Below are positions 12,101 through 23,756 of a stretch of DNA of 64,000 bases, in pieces (within the stretch, counting starts at the first letter, position 1; each line of letters starts with the position of its first letter). Where the stretch lies: assembly GCA_033065855.1 (NCBI GenBank), contig JAVXUO010001034.1, positions 1,835,795 through 1,899,794 of the forward strand. Direction: 5' to 3'. The stretch is from Escallonia rubra. Taxonomy: Eukaryota > Streptophyta > Magnoliopsida > Escalloniales > Escalloniaceae. The notes beneath the pieces are model-generated. The model saw nothing but the letters and a program-made list of their open reading frames with translations, was not told the origin of the DNA and did no database searches. The translations under genes and the position numbers were made by a program.

Positions 12101-13279
12101 AACTAAAAATTTGATATATTCAGGGTCAAACTTGGTAGAGATGAAGGTGTTGTCGTGTCAGGCTAAGCTTATTAAAGGATGACTAAACAACACCAGAGAT
12201 CAGGGGAGAACACCTCTAAGAGATGGATCACAAAAAAAAACACAAAATCTCTTCTAGATTGGCCAACGCTCCTGCTTTCACACTCTTAGAACCAAATTTG
12301 TATCAACTTCACCACATCACCGAGAAACTGGTAAAGGAGAATCTAACTGGAAGGTTTAAGTACTGCAAATCAACTTATAATAAGAAAAGTTGCGGAATTA
12401 TATAAGTTTCTGATGCATAGTACTCATCATTCAATAAGTCATATTTGTTAAATTCTTTTCCCTCGAATAAATAGGGTGCATCTTAGTTCTCAAAACAAAA
12501 CAAGTGGTAAAACGATTACACCTTCCATCAATACTATATCATCATTATAATTTAAACAAATCACTATTATCTATTCGCACGACTCAATTAATATCCCCTA
12601 AATTATGAAATGCACCAGGAATTTAGCACTCAAATCCACACTAAAAGTCAGCACAAACCAAACCATCCTATTCGCAAAGTAACGCAAGTAACAATCACAT
12701 TTCAGCCATCAAAATGAAAATTAAGGTTAGAGCTTACGCAGTGGTCTCTTGTCCGCCCCCTTGCGTGCCAGTACTCACGAAGAAGCCGGCGGGCTTCCCT
12801 GCAAGCTTCTGCTCATTCCACAGCTGCCCCGTCGAGTCAAAGAAGGCCTTCATCTGCGCCGCCATGCACCCGTACCTGGTCGGGAACCCAAACAGGAACC
12901 CGTCAGCTGCCGCCAGCTCCGCCGGACCCGAAATCTCCGGGATCCCGTCGTCTTTCGGCGGCGCCCTCATCTTCTCCAGCACCTCCTCCGGCAGCGTCTC
13001 CGGCACCCGGTATAGCGTCGCCTCCACGCCGTCGACGCCGTCCACACCGCCCTTCATCCGCCGCGCCAGGCCCTCCACGTGGCCGTACATCGAGTAGAAC
13101 ACTATCAGTATTTTCAGCTTTGCCACCGCCGGCTGCTCCACCGAGGGCTCGTTAGCCGCATTGGACTCGCCGGCAGTGACGGCGTTTTCAATTACGATCT
13201 GCGCGTCGCGCGGCGCTTCGTCGGGTACCACCGGCGGTGGTTTTTTCTTGCTAGGTACGCATCCGCCTCCTTTCCCCAT
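9185..13279 (-). CDS. FQR1-like: NAD(P)H:quinone oxidoreductase, FQR1-like (WrbA flavodoxin family)
   Basis: Flavodoxin-fold FMN enzyme that reduces quinones by two electrons, limiting semiquinone radicals. Exon 1 runs 13279..12738 and exon 2 9413..9185; together 771 nt, 256 residues plus stop, a normal length. The N-terminus [16 protein letters not shown] has a glycine at position 2 and a nearby cysteine, as in membrane-anchored (N-myristoylated, possibly S-acylated) family members; this is inference. It is followed by an Ala/Glu-rich linker. The flavodoxin domain starts at [20 protein letters not shown] (residues about 56-75), with [16 protein letters not shown], the FMN-binding [14 protein letters not shown] and, in exon 2, [13 protein letters not shown] and [14 protein letters not shown]. 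The donor is ACTGC/GTAAGC and the acceptor CTGCAG/TTGG, joined inside an Ala codon. The 3.3 kb intron is unusually long for this family and holds a repeat. In Arabidopsis the homologue At4g36750 sits next to APP1, as here. Confidence 0.93.
10030..10870 (-). mobile_element. TRIM-like LTR element remnant inside the quinone reductase intron
   Basis: Two diverged blocks in direct orientation, about 10030..10260 and 10619..10860, share GAACA-AGTT..GGTG, TA(G/A)ATATCGT..CTA..C..GAC, AGATAAACCTT.GAAACCA, AGAAGAATT.TCT and CTCAAAGAGCT. Just inside the right block the minus strand reads GTGGTATCAAAG, which resembles the initiator-methionine tRNA primer site (TGGTATCA) of Copia-type elements. That gives a short minus-strand element with a 5' LTR on the right, a PBS, about 350 bp of interior and a 3' LTR on the left. 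The termini and target duplication are not resolved. Low to moderate confidence. Confidence 0.4.
10871..12737. other. Rest of the FQR1-like intron
   Basis: Intronic sequence without supported features. Short open frames (for example 11172..11417 and 11497..11718) match nothing I recognise. Confidence 0.5.
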
Positions 13280-13363
13280 TACAGACCAACTAACGTACCA
13301 ATCTGAATACAGAATTCCAACTGTGAGAAATGCTGAATTGAGTGTAAGAACCCTAAGCTGGAG

Positions 13364-13372
13364 ATTTTATAG
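13364..13372 (-). promoter_or_regulatory. TATA box of the FQR1-like gene
   Basis: The minus strand reads CTCTATAAAATCTCC, a good plant TATA box about 85 bases upstream of the start codon, which would place transcription start about 55 bases before the ATG. Confidence 0.55.
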
Positions 13373-13399
13373 AGATGGGATTGAAATGGAGTAACTGGG

Positions 13400-14631
13400 C
13401 TTTGGATCCGGAACATGTCATACAAGGAAGCATGCGGTTTTGAGTAATGATGATGAACGGATTATGTAAATCGAAATACATCTACTCTCAGTCCAAAGAC
13501 TAATGGAAACGGCGTCGTTGCGAGTTTACGAATACAGATACAGTGTCAAAATCTTCACAGTGACTGTGATAATTATAGAGATCGTATTAACTTTAACGAA
13601 ATTGAGGGAATTTTAAATGAAGTAAAACTTTTATTATTCTATAACTTTATCTGTAATTATACCATGTCATTACCGTTATTGTGTAAATAAATAGTTTTAG
13701 GAATGATGACGCCAACTAAGCATTTTTTTTGGAATATTAAATTTTCCTTTTTGTTCTTTTTCCTTATGGCTGCCGACTTTGCTGCCTGACATTAATCAAT
13801 TTGACATTCTTTTTCTCGGTCTTAATATAGTTTTGTTTCTTATTTTTTTACACGTGACAGGCCAGACTTGTAATCTAATTTTAATTAATTTGTGCCAAAT
13901 GAATGACAACGGGTATTGTGCTTCGAATATCTATATCACGGGAGGCACATATGATTTTTCCGAGTGTTGCTGAACTTCAGTTGGGTGGTCTTAATGGTTC
14001 GTGTTTGCTCGTATATAGTTTTGTTTGAGATTGAAAGAAACAGTTTTAGACACAACGAATTTGAATAAATGGAGTTTGAATAAATATCGGCATCTTTTTT
14101 ATTTTGAAAATGATATTTAAACACGTTCATATGAGTGGTAGTATTTTAATAGTGTCATTAAGGATGGGCACCCGTCCTACACTGAAACCATATTTAACTT
14201 TCTATTTTTTTTAAAAGTTTTACTTCGTTTAAAATTCCCTCCATTTCGTTAACTTTCTATTTTATTTTTTTAATATTTCTTGAAATCATTCTTCCATACT
14301 TTCTTATTTTATAGCCTCTCTATCGTGCTTTCCTTCCTATTTTTTCTCTCTTCTTAGACCATTATTAGCTGCACCATTGTTCAATTCCACTGCAACATTG
14401 AATTGTGATTTCGAAAATGCTTATACTTTGTCGTCTAAGTTTGATTCGCTATCTTTTCTTTGATATAAAAAATATCATTAGATGTACGCTCTTAAGTTTC
14501 TTTCTCTAAGAGGTTACAAAAATTCAAAGGTCACCCGTGTGTTTGAGTAATCGTGTGCCTCAAGCACTTATTTTAATGAAGCATCTTTTTATTTTTTCGA
14601 AATACATCGAAGAAGAAAGAGACAAATATTC
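13400..14631. other. Intergenic DNA, AT-rich
   Basis: No gene is supported. T-rich stretches around 14200..14340 contain CCCTCCATTTCGTTAACTTTC, which weakly resembles the ends of the MITE at 22557. Confidence 0.4.
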
Positions 14632-15783
14632 AGGTGGTCCTCGAACTATACATGTCTTACCATTGTAGTCTCTCAACTAAATTCTTTTATCACTGTAGTC
14701 CTTTAATTTTAAACCCTTTACCATACAAGTCCTTTTCACCATTTCGTCAAAATTTCTTCTTTTGTGGCCCCTAAGAGGGGCATTAGAGTCATTTCTTACT
14801 CCTCAAGAACCAGAAGCTCCCTTATGGTTTGTGAACTATTAACGTGATGTTTGATTAGTTCCTGAACTAATTATTGTACTCTTAGTCCCTTAGGATTGCA
14901 TCATTAACCAACTTTATTCCTTTTGTCACTTCAGTCAGCTATCCGACGTTGATAAAAATAAAAAGACAATACATGCATACTCCACCAAATAAGTTTGTCA
15001 CCATGACCATGTGCTTTTAGTACCATAACTACCGAGCTCTCTACAAGGTGACTTTGTCCTTGCGATACACCGTCAACACCTCATCCTCTGTCACTAACAC
15101 AATCAACATTGCGACATCTCGTCACCGGCTCCACTATGTCGCTGCCTCAACCATTGGTGTGCCACTGCCTCCCAACATCAGCGGTCGGTTGTAGCCAACC
15201 CCCCACTACAAGCAGGAAAGTGGCGGCAGAGGGGTTGGGGGCTGGCAATAACAGGCAGCGACGGCGGCGTTGGCGGCAATGGTGACTGGATTGGGTAAAA
15301 GTCAACATTTTCTTGGATTATATTGGTTAAGCTTATAAAAATGCACTCTAACGTGCAACCCTAGAGAGAGATTGTGTGTTGATGGTGCGTAGTAAGGACA
15401 AAGTCACCTTTTAAAGAGATATGTGGTAATGATTCATAAGATCATGGTCATGATGACAACTTGTATTGATGGGATATAAATTGACTTTTTTTTTTATTAA
15501 CGCAAGCCCGATTGAAGTGACCAAAACGACGAAACTGACTAATTAAGCAATGTTAAAGGATTAGGAGTGCAAGAATTACTTCAGAGACTAATTGAGCAAT
15601 ACATTAGTAGATTAGGGACTACAAGGGAGCTTATGGTTCTTAAAAGCTGATAAATGACTCTAATGCCCCTATTGTGGGGGCTACAAAAAATAATATTTTG
15701 ACAGAAACGAAAAAAAATACTTGTATGACAGATAATTTGAAGTTAAAAGACTATAATAATTGTAAAAAAGTCAATTGATTGAC
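14632..15783. mobile_element. Foldback element with inverted arms of about 450 bp
   Basis: The left arm (about 14665..15120) and the reverse complement of the right arm (about 15320..15783) align over many landmarks: GGGGCATTAGAGTCATTT, AAGAACCA.AAGCTCCCTT, ATTGCTCAATTAGT.. against the left equivalent, GACCATG and AAGGTGACTTTGTCCTT. A short GC-rich centre lies between. The leftmost 30 or so bases have no partner on the right, where the sequence runs into a Tourist MITE. No transposase and no target duplication were seen. It could be a MULE-like foldback element. Confidence 0.6.
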
Positions 15784-15786
15784 TAA

Positions 15787-16232
15787 GCCTCTGTTTGAAA
15801 ACAATTTGGTTTTCAGTTTTTTTTCTCTAGTTTTGTATACTAGAGAAAAAAACGCATTTGACACACAGTTTTCGTTTTTTTTTTCTTCAGTTTTGAAAAT
15901 CAGTTTTTTAAACAAAGCTGTTTTTTAAAACTCCCATTTATTTAGGAGTTCTGGGTTTTCAGTTTTGGTTTTTATTTTGAGACTACCACCACCCTCCCAC
16001 CTCCGGCAGCCACCGCCCACCTCCAACAGCCCCTGTCGCCGGTCACAGCCACGCCCTACCACCGCCACCGCAAACCACCACCAAAGAAAAAACTGGGTAA
16101 TCAAACACTCAAAATAAAAACTGGGTAATCAAACACCCATATATTTTTGTAAAAAATAAAATTTTAACTGATTTTTGTTTTTATTTTTTTAAAAACAGAA
16201 AATCAAAACTGGAAGTGATTTCAAACGCTACC
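15787..16232 (+). mobile_element. Tourist/Harbinger-type MITE, copy 2
   Basis: 446 bp flanked by TAA on both sides (15784..15786 and 16233..16235), the TWA duplication expected of PIF/Harbinger. Ends are GCCTCTGTTTGAAA and TTTCAAACGCTACC. The core is the same CCACC-rich, CGCAAACCACCACCAAAG sequence as in the copies at 2128, 44486 and 51377. Non-coding. Confidence 0.75.
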
Positions 16233-16235
16233 TAA

Positions 16236-19200
16236 GGCTAAGATAACGAGGCTTGTAAATTTCAAAGGCCACCAGATATTTGTGAAGTAGAAACGAAGAG
16301 AATGGGTAACCCAAAGAAAGGGTATGGACAGTTGTGTACCACTTTTGAGAATCAGGTAGGATTGGGCTCGAAAGTCTTTTGGCCCGAAAACTTTATGGGG
16401 CTGCAGAGCGGTGCCATAATCGAATCCGTCGTAGGTATTTAATGTTAACCCCAACAGTTTGGTTGGACTCGTCATGGCACCCATGATCCAAAGCACACCT
16501 TGGCCCAATGCAACTGAGCAAAACCACTAGCCCAATAAGCCAATTTTTTAATTAAATCCGTGTCAGCTTAATTGGTCAAAATTCTAGACTTAACCGCTGG
16601 AGTTCTCCTGGGACAAGATCGCAGGGAATTCATTGTAAAGAATCATACCTGCAGAAATGCTTCATTTGGATACCATTCTCGTTGGTTTTATTTCTATATT
16701 TTCGTAAAAGTTATGCTTGCTTATCATTTATTAACTTTGTTTTCATAAAAATTATATTTAAACACTATATACGCCGACTCTCGTAAGCATTTTGACTAAA
16801 TGTCATATTTAGACAGAGAGATGTGTCGAGAAATAGTATTTAAAATAACATAGAGATGTTTTTAATAGATACTAGACTAAATGTCATATTGTATGTTCCT
16901 CTTCCACCCCCCCTCTAATCAATATAAAATTTCGGGCAAAACCTCTGCCATTTGAAAGATCCATCTAATTAAAATGCTTGCACAAGACAGAGGAGCGACG
17001 CAGTTGAAACCCAATTTAGGAAATTAAGATGAGAAGCATTTCAAAGAAAGAACTTTTCTTTCGAAAGTGGTTTCTTTTTAGCGACAGAATAAAGTAGGTC
17101 TATTTTTCTTTCATCACGAGGGAAAGGGGTTAATATATATGTATCTTAACTCTGCTTCATGTATATATGTCATTATATAGTCTTGGCCTCAAAAGCTTCT
17201 TTTGAGGTTACAATGCGTTGTACACCAACGTACTAAAAAAAAATATATATATGCGTTGTACACCAACGTACCATTCTTTGCAAACTCAGTATTGGTACCT
17301 ACCAAACAACCATGGACCATCAATATTACATTCATTGCAATGCCCTAAAGCTCCCCTACACACCACTGTCTTCGGATCAAAGAACACCTGAAAGAGCAAT
17401 CTAGAAACCCTTTTTAAAAACAAGACCGTGCCACGATAAAGAAGAAACTATTTACATAATCAAGACGAAAAGCAATCCGAGGCGAAGTGGTCAGCATGTG
17501 CTAAAGAAGCAGGTGGAAGTTTGCAGGAAGCCAGGAAGGGAAAGAAACAGAGAGAGCTTGCAAATTCAACTACGGAACATATATGAAATGAAGGAACCTT
17601 GGACTGCCACATTACCAACTTGTCATCCATCCAATTTTTGTACGGTTTAACCATATAAATTGTCAGTCTGATCAGGAGTTTTTTAAGCATAGATTCTTTG
17701 ATTAAATATATTTAAACCCTCTAAACGAGGCAACCTAATGAGCTAAGGTAGCTGTTCTGGAGATTTCTTGCTTTTAAGTGCGGAGAGCAATCTTATACTT
17801 TATGTTTTGTATTGTGGGTTTGTGTGGACTTTTACTTTATCAGGATCAGGATAGTGATGAACTAAGCTTGCCTTCCAATGGCGAAGATGAAGGACCATAA
17901 GCTTTCCTTTATGTATTTAACTACCATCTTTTTCAGCGGTTGGTAAATTGTTGTTAGCAATAGTTTATGATTCTGACCAATTAAAAACGTTATATGGGAC
18001 TGGTCTTTTTTTTGTGCACGGTCCTAATCAAGACTGATGCGCGCCACTTGGTCTAGGTGGCCTCAGATAAGTTGTTTATTAGTGGAATTTAAGTACTTCA
18101 AGTGGAACCATAAACAAACCAAAGGCAAGAGGATGAAAAAAAACCAAGACAGCGGCTGAGACTACGTTGAAATAACTCTACTCCAACCCCAACAAATTAA
18201 AGGCCAAAAGTTTTTATCGACACTAACTATCCAGAACCTCGCCGGACACTTGGCTATAATTAGTAACGTATAATGCGCTGTATATGTTGTCTAGGAAGGT
18301 GCTAGGTTTTATTGCGCACAGAAGGTCTCAACCATTAGCAACTAGCACTCAACTTAAAATGGTAACAGATTTTTGTTTTGCAATATCTTGAGTTTGACTA
18401 TTCCTAATATATACAATATACAGTTGAAATAGTGAGAGTCTCTGATATATTGGAACTGAAGGAGTGTTAGGCTACGGTTCCAAAGGCATTGCTGTAGGGT
18501 GGCTATGCCAATTACAACCGCAGTTACGAATAGTTCCAAAGAAGCTTTTCCTCACATTATCAGAAATCTCCAGTCTACTGTGTGCCACTTTTCAAACCTC
18601 AAATGGAGTTACTTGGCTTGTCGTGATTGGGTTCTAGTGCTCTATTAGCCTTAAAATGGGAGATCAGGCCACTAAAAGTCATAACCTACCTAGGTTATGG
18701 CTCAAATCAAGGCGTAATTCAAGGGTTGTTTTTATAAAGGGTTAAATTAAGATCATGGGTTCCTTGTAAAGGTTTAACGTAAAGAATAGAAAGCGAGAGA
18801 GAGATTGGTTTAGCATGGGAGGGGAGGAGGGAAACATGGAAGGAGACTGTGTGGCATATACAACACAAACAAAATTGACTACAAAAGCGAGGATAAAAGT
18901 CCGGTCATGGCGGAGGTGACATTGATCAGCTATCACGGATCTAAAGGCACACACATCCCAATCCATGAAGCTTTACATTTTGTTAGTATATATAGGCAAA
19001 TTGCAGGCTTATAGGCCCTACTTTGATTAAGGTACAATATGATCGACATGTATCTGAAAGGGACACACGCAGACTAGGGAGGGTGCGTGGTAGAGATCAT
19101 ATGGTGCGCAGGGTTCGAAAAAATCTCCAGAGTATGATTTTATGCTGGCCTTTTTTTCCTTTTGTTTCAACTCAAGTACTGCACAGATCAATCAAATTGT

Positions 19201-22200
19201 ATAACAGGATAGTGGCATTGCTCCATTTTTCACTAATGATGTGGTTTTGGAGGCATGAAACGAGCAACTTACTTGTGTTGTGTCGCATTCAAAATCGAAA
19301 TTCATTTGTTCCATTTGAGGAGTACACTCGTATCAAATAAAGAAAGTGATTCACCTAAAAGTAGTGATTATAGCTAAAGTTGATTTGAGAAGCTCGTTTA
19401 AGACAATAAACAAGTGAAGTAGAGGCCGGCTTAAGTGTGCTTAATTGTTTAATACCAAGGTGGTGGTCGTGATTAGTCATTGACTAGGTGTTTAGATCCA
19501 ATCATGAATTACCATTAGCTGTTCATTAGCTACTAAATCAGCAAGTTGGAAGATGGGAAGCAAGAGCTCGAGTTGTCGGGATAAACATGGCACCCATTTG
19601 TTGAAGCTTTTTAAATAGGGTTCTTAGTTTAGTCAAAGAAAACCTAATGAAGCTCTTAAACAACTCAAAAGCACATGAAAGAATCTTTTTCCACACCATG
19701 CGCATCTTCCTTCCATCCTTCTTTATGGTTTCTTCATTATAGAATCCTAAAGTAAAGCATAGCTTTGGAAGAATCTCTCTCTCTCTCTCTCTCCCTCCCT
19801 CCCTCTTAATCCTTATCCTTCATTGCCACAGTTGTCTTTAATCTAGGGAGTAACTTTTAGTAAACATAAGCAGAGCCTCAATCTTATCCTTCTTCCTTAA
19901 GATATATAGCACCCTACTTGAATTAGAAATAAGGTTTCTAGAGAGCTCTCCTTGACCTAGAGAATGAAGAAAGAAAGAAAGGTAGCATTGTCACGATACT
20001 ATAGGCTACAGAAAAATATTAGCTTCAAAAACCAAACCAGAGCCCAATCAATGGTACAACTCTTGACAATATCTCTGACAATCTCTCTACCCTCCTTCTG
20101 ACAGGAGTGCGCATCATTTGCCCATCGGGACCCGATCGGCTATCCAGCATCATCCACGTGTCCCGATAAACCATCCCTTTTAAGAGAACGTGTTGTACTG
20201 CAGTTTCTATCGGTTGCCATTATAGGAGCTTCTTGGTGCGTGGAGTTATTTATAGATGTAGGTTTCGTGAAGTGGGGGGATGCAGACATATTATGCAAGC
20301 TATGAAAAGGGCATATTGGTTACAAGATTAGTAAAGTTTTTGGAAGTTGCAGAGATTTTATCAACAATTTGATTCCAAAACGAGGCAGCAACGTAGATGC
20401 ATGCACGAGAGAGGTAAATACCCTCAAGGAACCAGACCTAAAGCAAGCCACGCGGAACGCCAGTAATTTCGACCATGGGTTCAATTTGTATTTGGTTAAT
20501 TACTTGTGGACATGGGCAGCTGTTAGTTTTGTCAAGTCTGACACATACGGTACACCTTCCTTGGCCATTACTTATGGCAATTAGAAATGTACATACACAC
20601 ACTCCGAAGAGAAGTTTTATCAACAAATGTGACATGAAAGAGACGCAAGCAACAAGAGAATACAGTCATTAATGCGATAATCTACCTTCCATGCGAGTAC
20701 CATAGACCCAGCTCATAGCGCTATAAAGTAAAAACACTACCTTTCGAGTAACATTTATTATCGATGTGACAGATGCAACGTGGTATAATCAATCATGAAT
20801 AAGATGAATTCAGACAATTATACGTTATCCAGAAAAGAACGTCTCAACAACCAACTTCAAGATCCAAATGTGAACGGAGAAAATATTCACTTTACCTGAT
20901 ATTACAAACTCTTACAATATGCTCATAATCATATTTCAGGATTGTGATGAGTATATTTTTTTTTTCTTTTGATGAGTATTTTTAAAAAATAATAATATTG
21001 AAAGATTCAAGAATAGAAAATTTTACCTGAAAAGAATGTGTCTCTGTTGTGAGAGAGAGAGAGAGGGGTGGGGGATGAAGTTGAGAAAATGGGAGGAGGC
21101 CCCTCGAAAGTTGGCGATGGCAATGCAGAAGAAGTTGCCCCACAGGTTGGCTTACAGAGGGAGAGGAGGGGTGGTGTTTGTGTTGGCGGCTACCGTTAAA
21201 AATGGGGTGGGATTTGGAGGGTGGCATCGTGATTGGTTGGCAGGTGAGGAAGTAGGAAGATGACCGGGGACAGCTACACGTGGATGGATAAGGGAGTGTG
21301 GTCCCGGTCCAGTAATCTAGGGGGTATTGACGCGTGTACCATTTGCTTTAGTTGCCCCATGTGCGCTGCCTTGGGCTGGAAGCTGTCTTTTTCATTGCTT
21401 TTTGGTCTCTTAAAGTGTGCCCCTTAATTTAGCGGAGGCTCCACTTTCCAGCCGTCTCTTTCCCCTCAGCCTTCTCTCTTTTCACTTATTTTTCTGTTCA
21501 GTTACCCGGATCGCAGAAACATGTACTATATATTGCCAAGTACACAATTAAATATAATATAAATTATATTATTATATTATAATAAAAAAGAAAAAACCGA
21601 ACATGTAAGTAGAAAGAACTCCACTCAATATCTTTTCGATTTAGAACATTGATATCTTGCTAAGTTGTTATTTATTCTAAAAGTTTAAACTGTTAGAGAA
21701 TGAATTCAACGATGTTATCATGCTTAATATTTTTCATCTCTTCTCGTTGCCCATTTTTTTATATTTTGGGGACAAATTCCCTTTGGTAAAACTATTGCTA
21801 GGACTACTCCCTTGCTTTGTCTTAAGATGTCCAAAAATGTTGAATTAAGGGTATGACTCATAGCATAAGAGATCAAAGTAAAGCGTAAACGTTGAATATA
21901 TCTGCACTTGGATCTTTAAAATGATTGAGATCTACTATTACTAGATTATCCTTTAATGATGAGCATCGACGTAATTGCAACCGACAAAATGTGATAGCGG
22001 ACCATTATAAGATATTATGACTAAAACCATTTTAGAGACACGTTAAGAAGTAATCATTGCGTAGAATTTTTAGGGGTTTATCATGACTTTTATTTTTAAC
22101 AGTGCTTTCTTGATTTTTTTCCGACAAAAGAGCAAGCGATATAAACAAGTTAATAAGACATACTAGTCCTAGTGTATATATATATATATATATATATTCA

Positions 22201-22556
22201 AGAAAATGTTTATCCTGAATGGTATTATCAGTAAATTCGGAAGTTAGAAAACTGTCTGCACAAAAGCTGTTCCCCTCAAAGTCATCCTTTATGTGTGGTT
22301 AAAGTCTCCATGAGACCAAACGAGTTGCATCCTTGATGGTGACTAGTCCCTGTCAACTTTAGAAACAAAGGAGCTCGTAGCTGATTGGCTGAAAAGGGTT
22401 CGAACGATATTTTTCTTCACCAAAGCTCTTCAAGTTTTATCTCAAGCCATAAAGTTAGGGGTGAGCATGCTTGGGGAAACGGGCGCATGCTTTTCTTGTC
22501 CCACGCCCAAATTTCTACAAGATGGTCATGCTTAGCCACCTAAATTTTTCTCTATT
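16236..22556. other. Long intergenic stretch without a recognised gene
   Basis: No supported coding region. Small features: a 22-bp direct repeat (TGCGTTGTACACCAACGTAC at 17213 and 17251); a CT microsatellite at about 19772..19805; GA runs at 21051..21064; a TA microsatellite at 22166..22197. A minus-strand open frame at 16221..16508 overlaps the MITE and resembles nothing I know. Open frames at 18.7, 19.0, 20.4 and 21.0 kb have no family motif. Confidence 0.5.
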
Positions 22557-22871
22557 CCCTCCGGCTTATATAATTTCATTAACTTTCTTTTACATATAGA
22601 TTAAAATTTTTAATAATATATTGTGTATTTATCATTCTACCCTTTAGAGATAAATAAGAGAAAAAAGTGGGTCAAGAAAAAGAAAATGAGTTAATGGAGT
22701 GTTAAATGTATAGAGAGAAATGAGTTGATGAAAATTTAAATGTGAAGAGAGAAATAGAATAAAAAGGGTAAATATTTAAATTTACCCACATAATCTTTCT
22801 TAATTTGAAAATGAACAATTTTTATGGAACAACCTAAAAAAAAAAGTTAATCAAATTATGTAAGACGGAGA
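22557..22871. mobile_element. MITE, copy B (Stowaway-like ends)
   Basis: The left end CCCTCCGGCTTATATAATTT and the reverse complement of the right end (TTCTCCGTCTTACATAATTT) form inverted repeats of about 25-30 bp continuing into ATTAACTTTCTTTT. The interior aligns in inverted orientation with 786..1113. The CTCCGTC start suggests a Tc1/mariner (Stowaway) MITE; the flanking TA duplication is not clear. Confidence 0.5.
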
Positions 22872-23756
22872 AAATATTTTTAATTGGACGAAAGCATGCA
22901 TGAAGTGTATTTTTAGTGTACTATGTCGATGACACAGTACAACTTATCACGACATAATAGAGTCAGACACAACAATGTCTTGTAGTATATCTCCTTAGGG
23001 CTATGCTTTCCCGGCAGAAAGTTAAGGCACACAACATACCCTAAATAAAGATTCTGAATGATTAAAATGCTGAATAAATTAAATACTTTATTTTAATTAA
23101 CGGGTTTTAATATTTGTAATTATTCTATTCAAAATTTTCCTTGAAGTGTGCATAGATAAAGTAATTAAAGCGGATTTCATTTCTATTTGTTAAATCCTCA
23201 AAAAAGGTTATGCTGCATCAAAATATATATATTTTTTTTGTCAGATCATGATACTGAACAAGAAAAAGGAGGAACTTTAATACTATGTGTCCAAGAGAAA
23301 TTTCATGAATGCGAAGTTTTTATAAGTGTAAAGTTGTTTATACATAATGGGGTATTTGGATTGTATAATCAAACGAATCAATCTTCCCCAGGCTTTTTAC
23401 TGCTTGCTTCAGCACTTCTATATGTAAATTACTGCATTTTGCTATAGGAACTGGAAATAGGCAATCGCAAATGAATTAGATTCAAAAAGATTACCAATTT
23501 ACCATTTAAAATCGTACATTGTATAGATAAAAAAAGGTAGAGATTAACAGTCTTGAGTCTTGACAACCCATATTGCCGGAAAGGTCCTATAGCAACCCTT
23601 ATTGCCGAAAATTTATTCTGGTAAAAGGAAAAACTACAGCTTCCAATCGTTTTGCGACACAATTTTTTTTATGTCAAAAATAGAAATAAAGAATTTCTAG
23701 TGTTGTGTGAAATCTAATGAAGGCACATCAATTGAAACAAATCTATAGAATATCGT
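22872..23756. other. Intergenic DNA
   Basis: No gene supported. Open frames at 23187..23447 and 23429..23662 have no recognisable motif. Confidence 0.4.
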
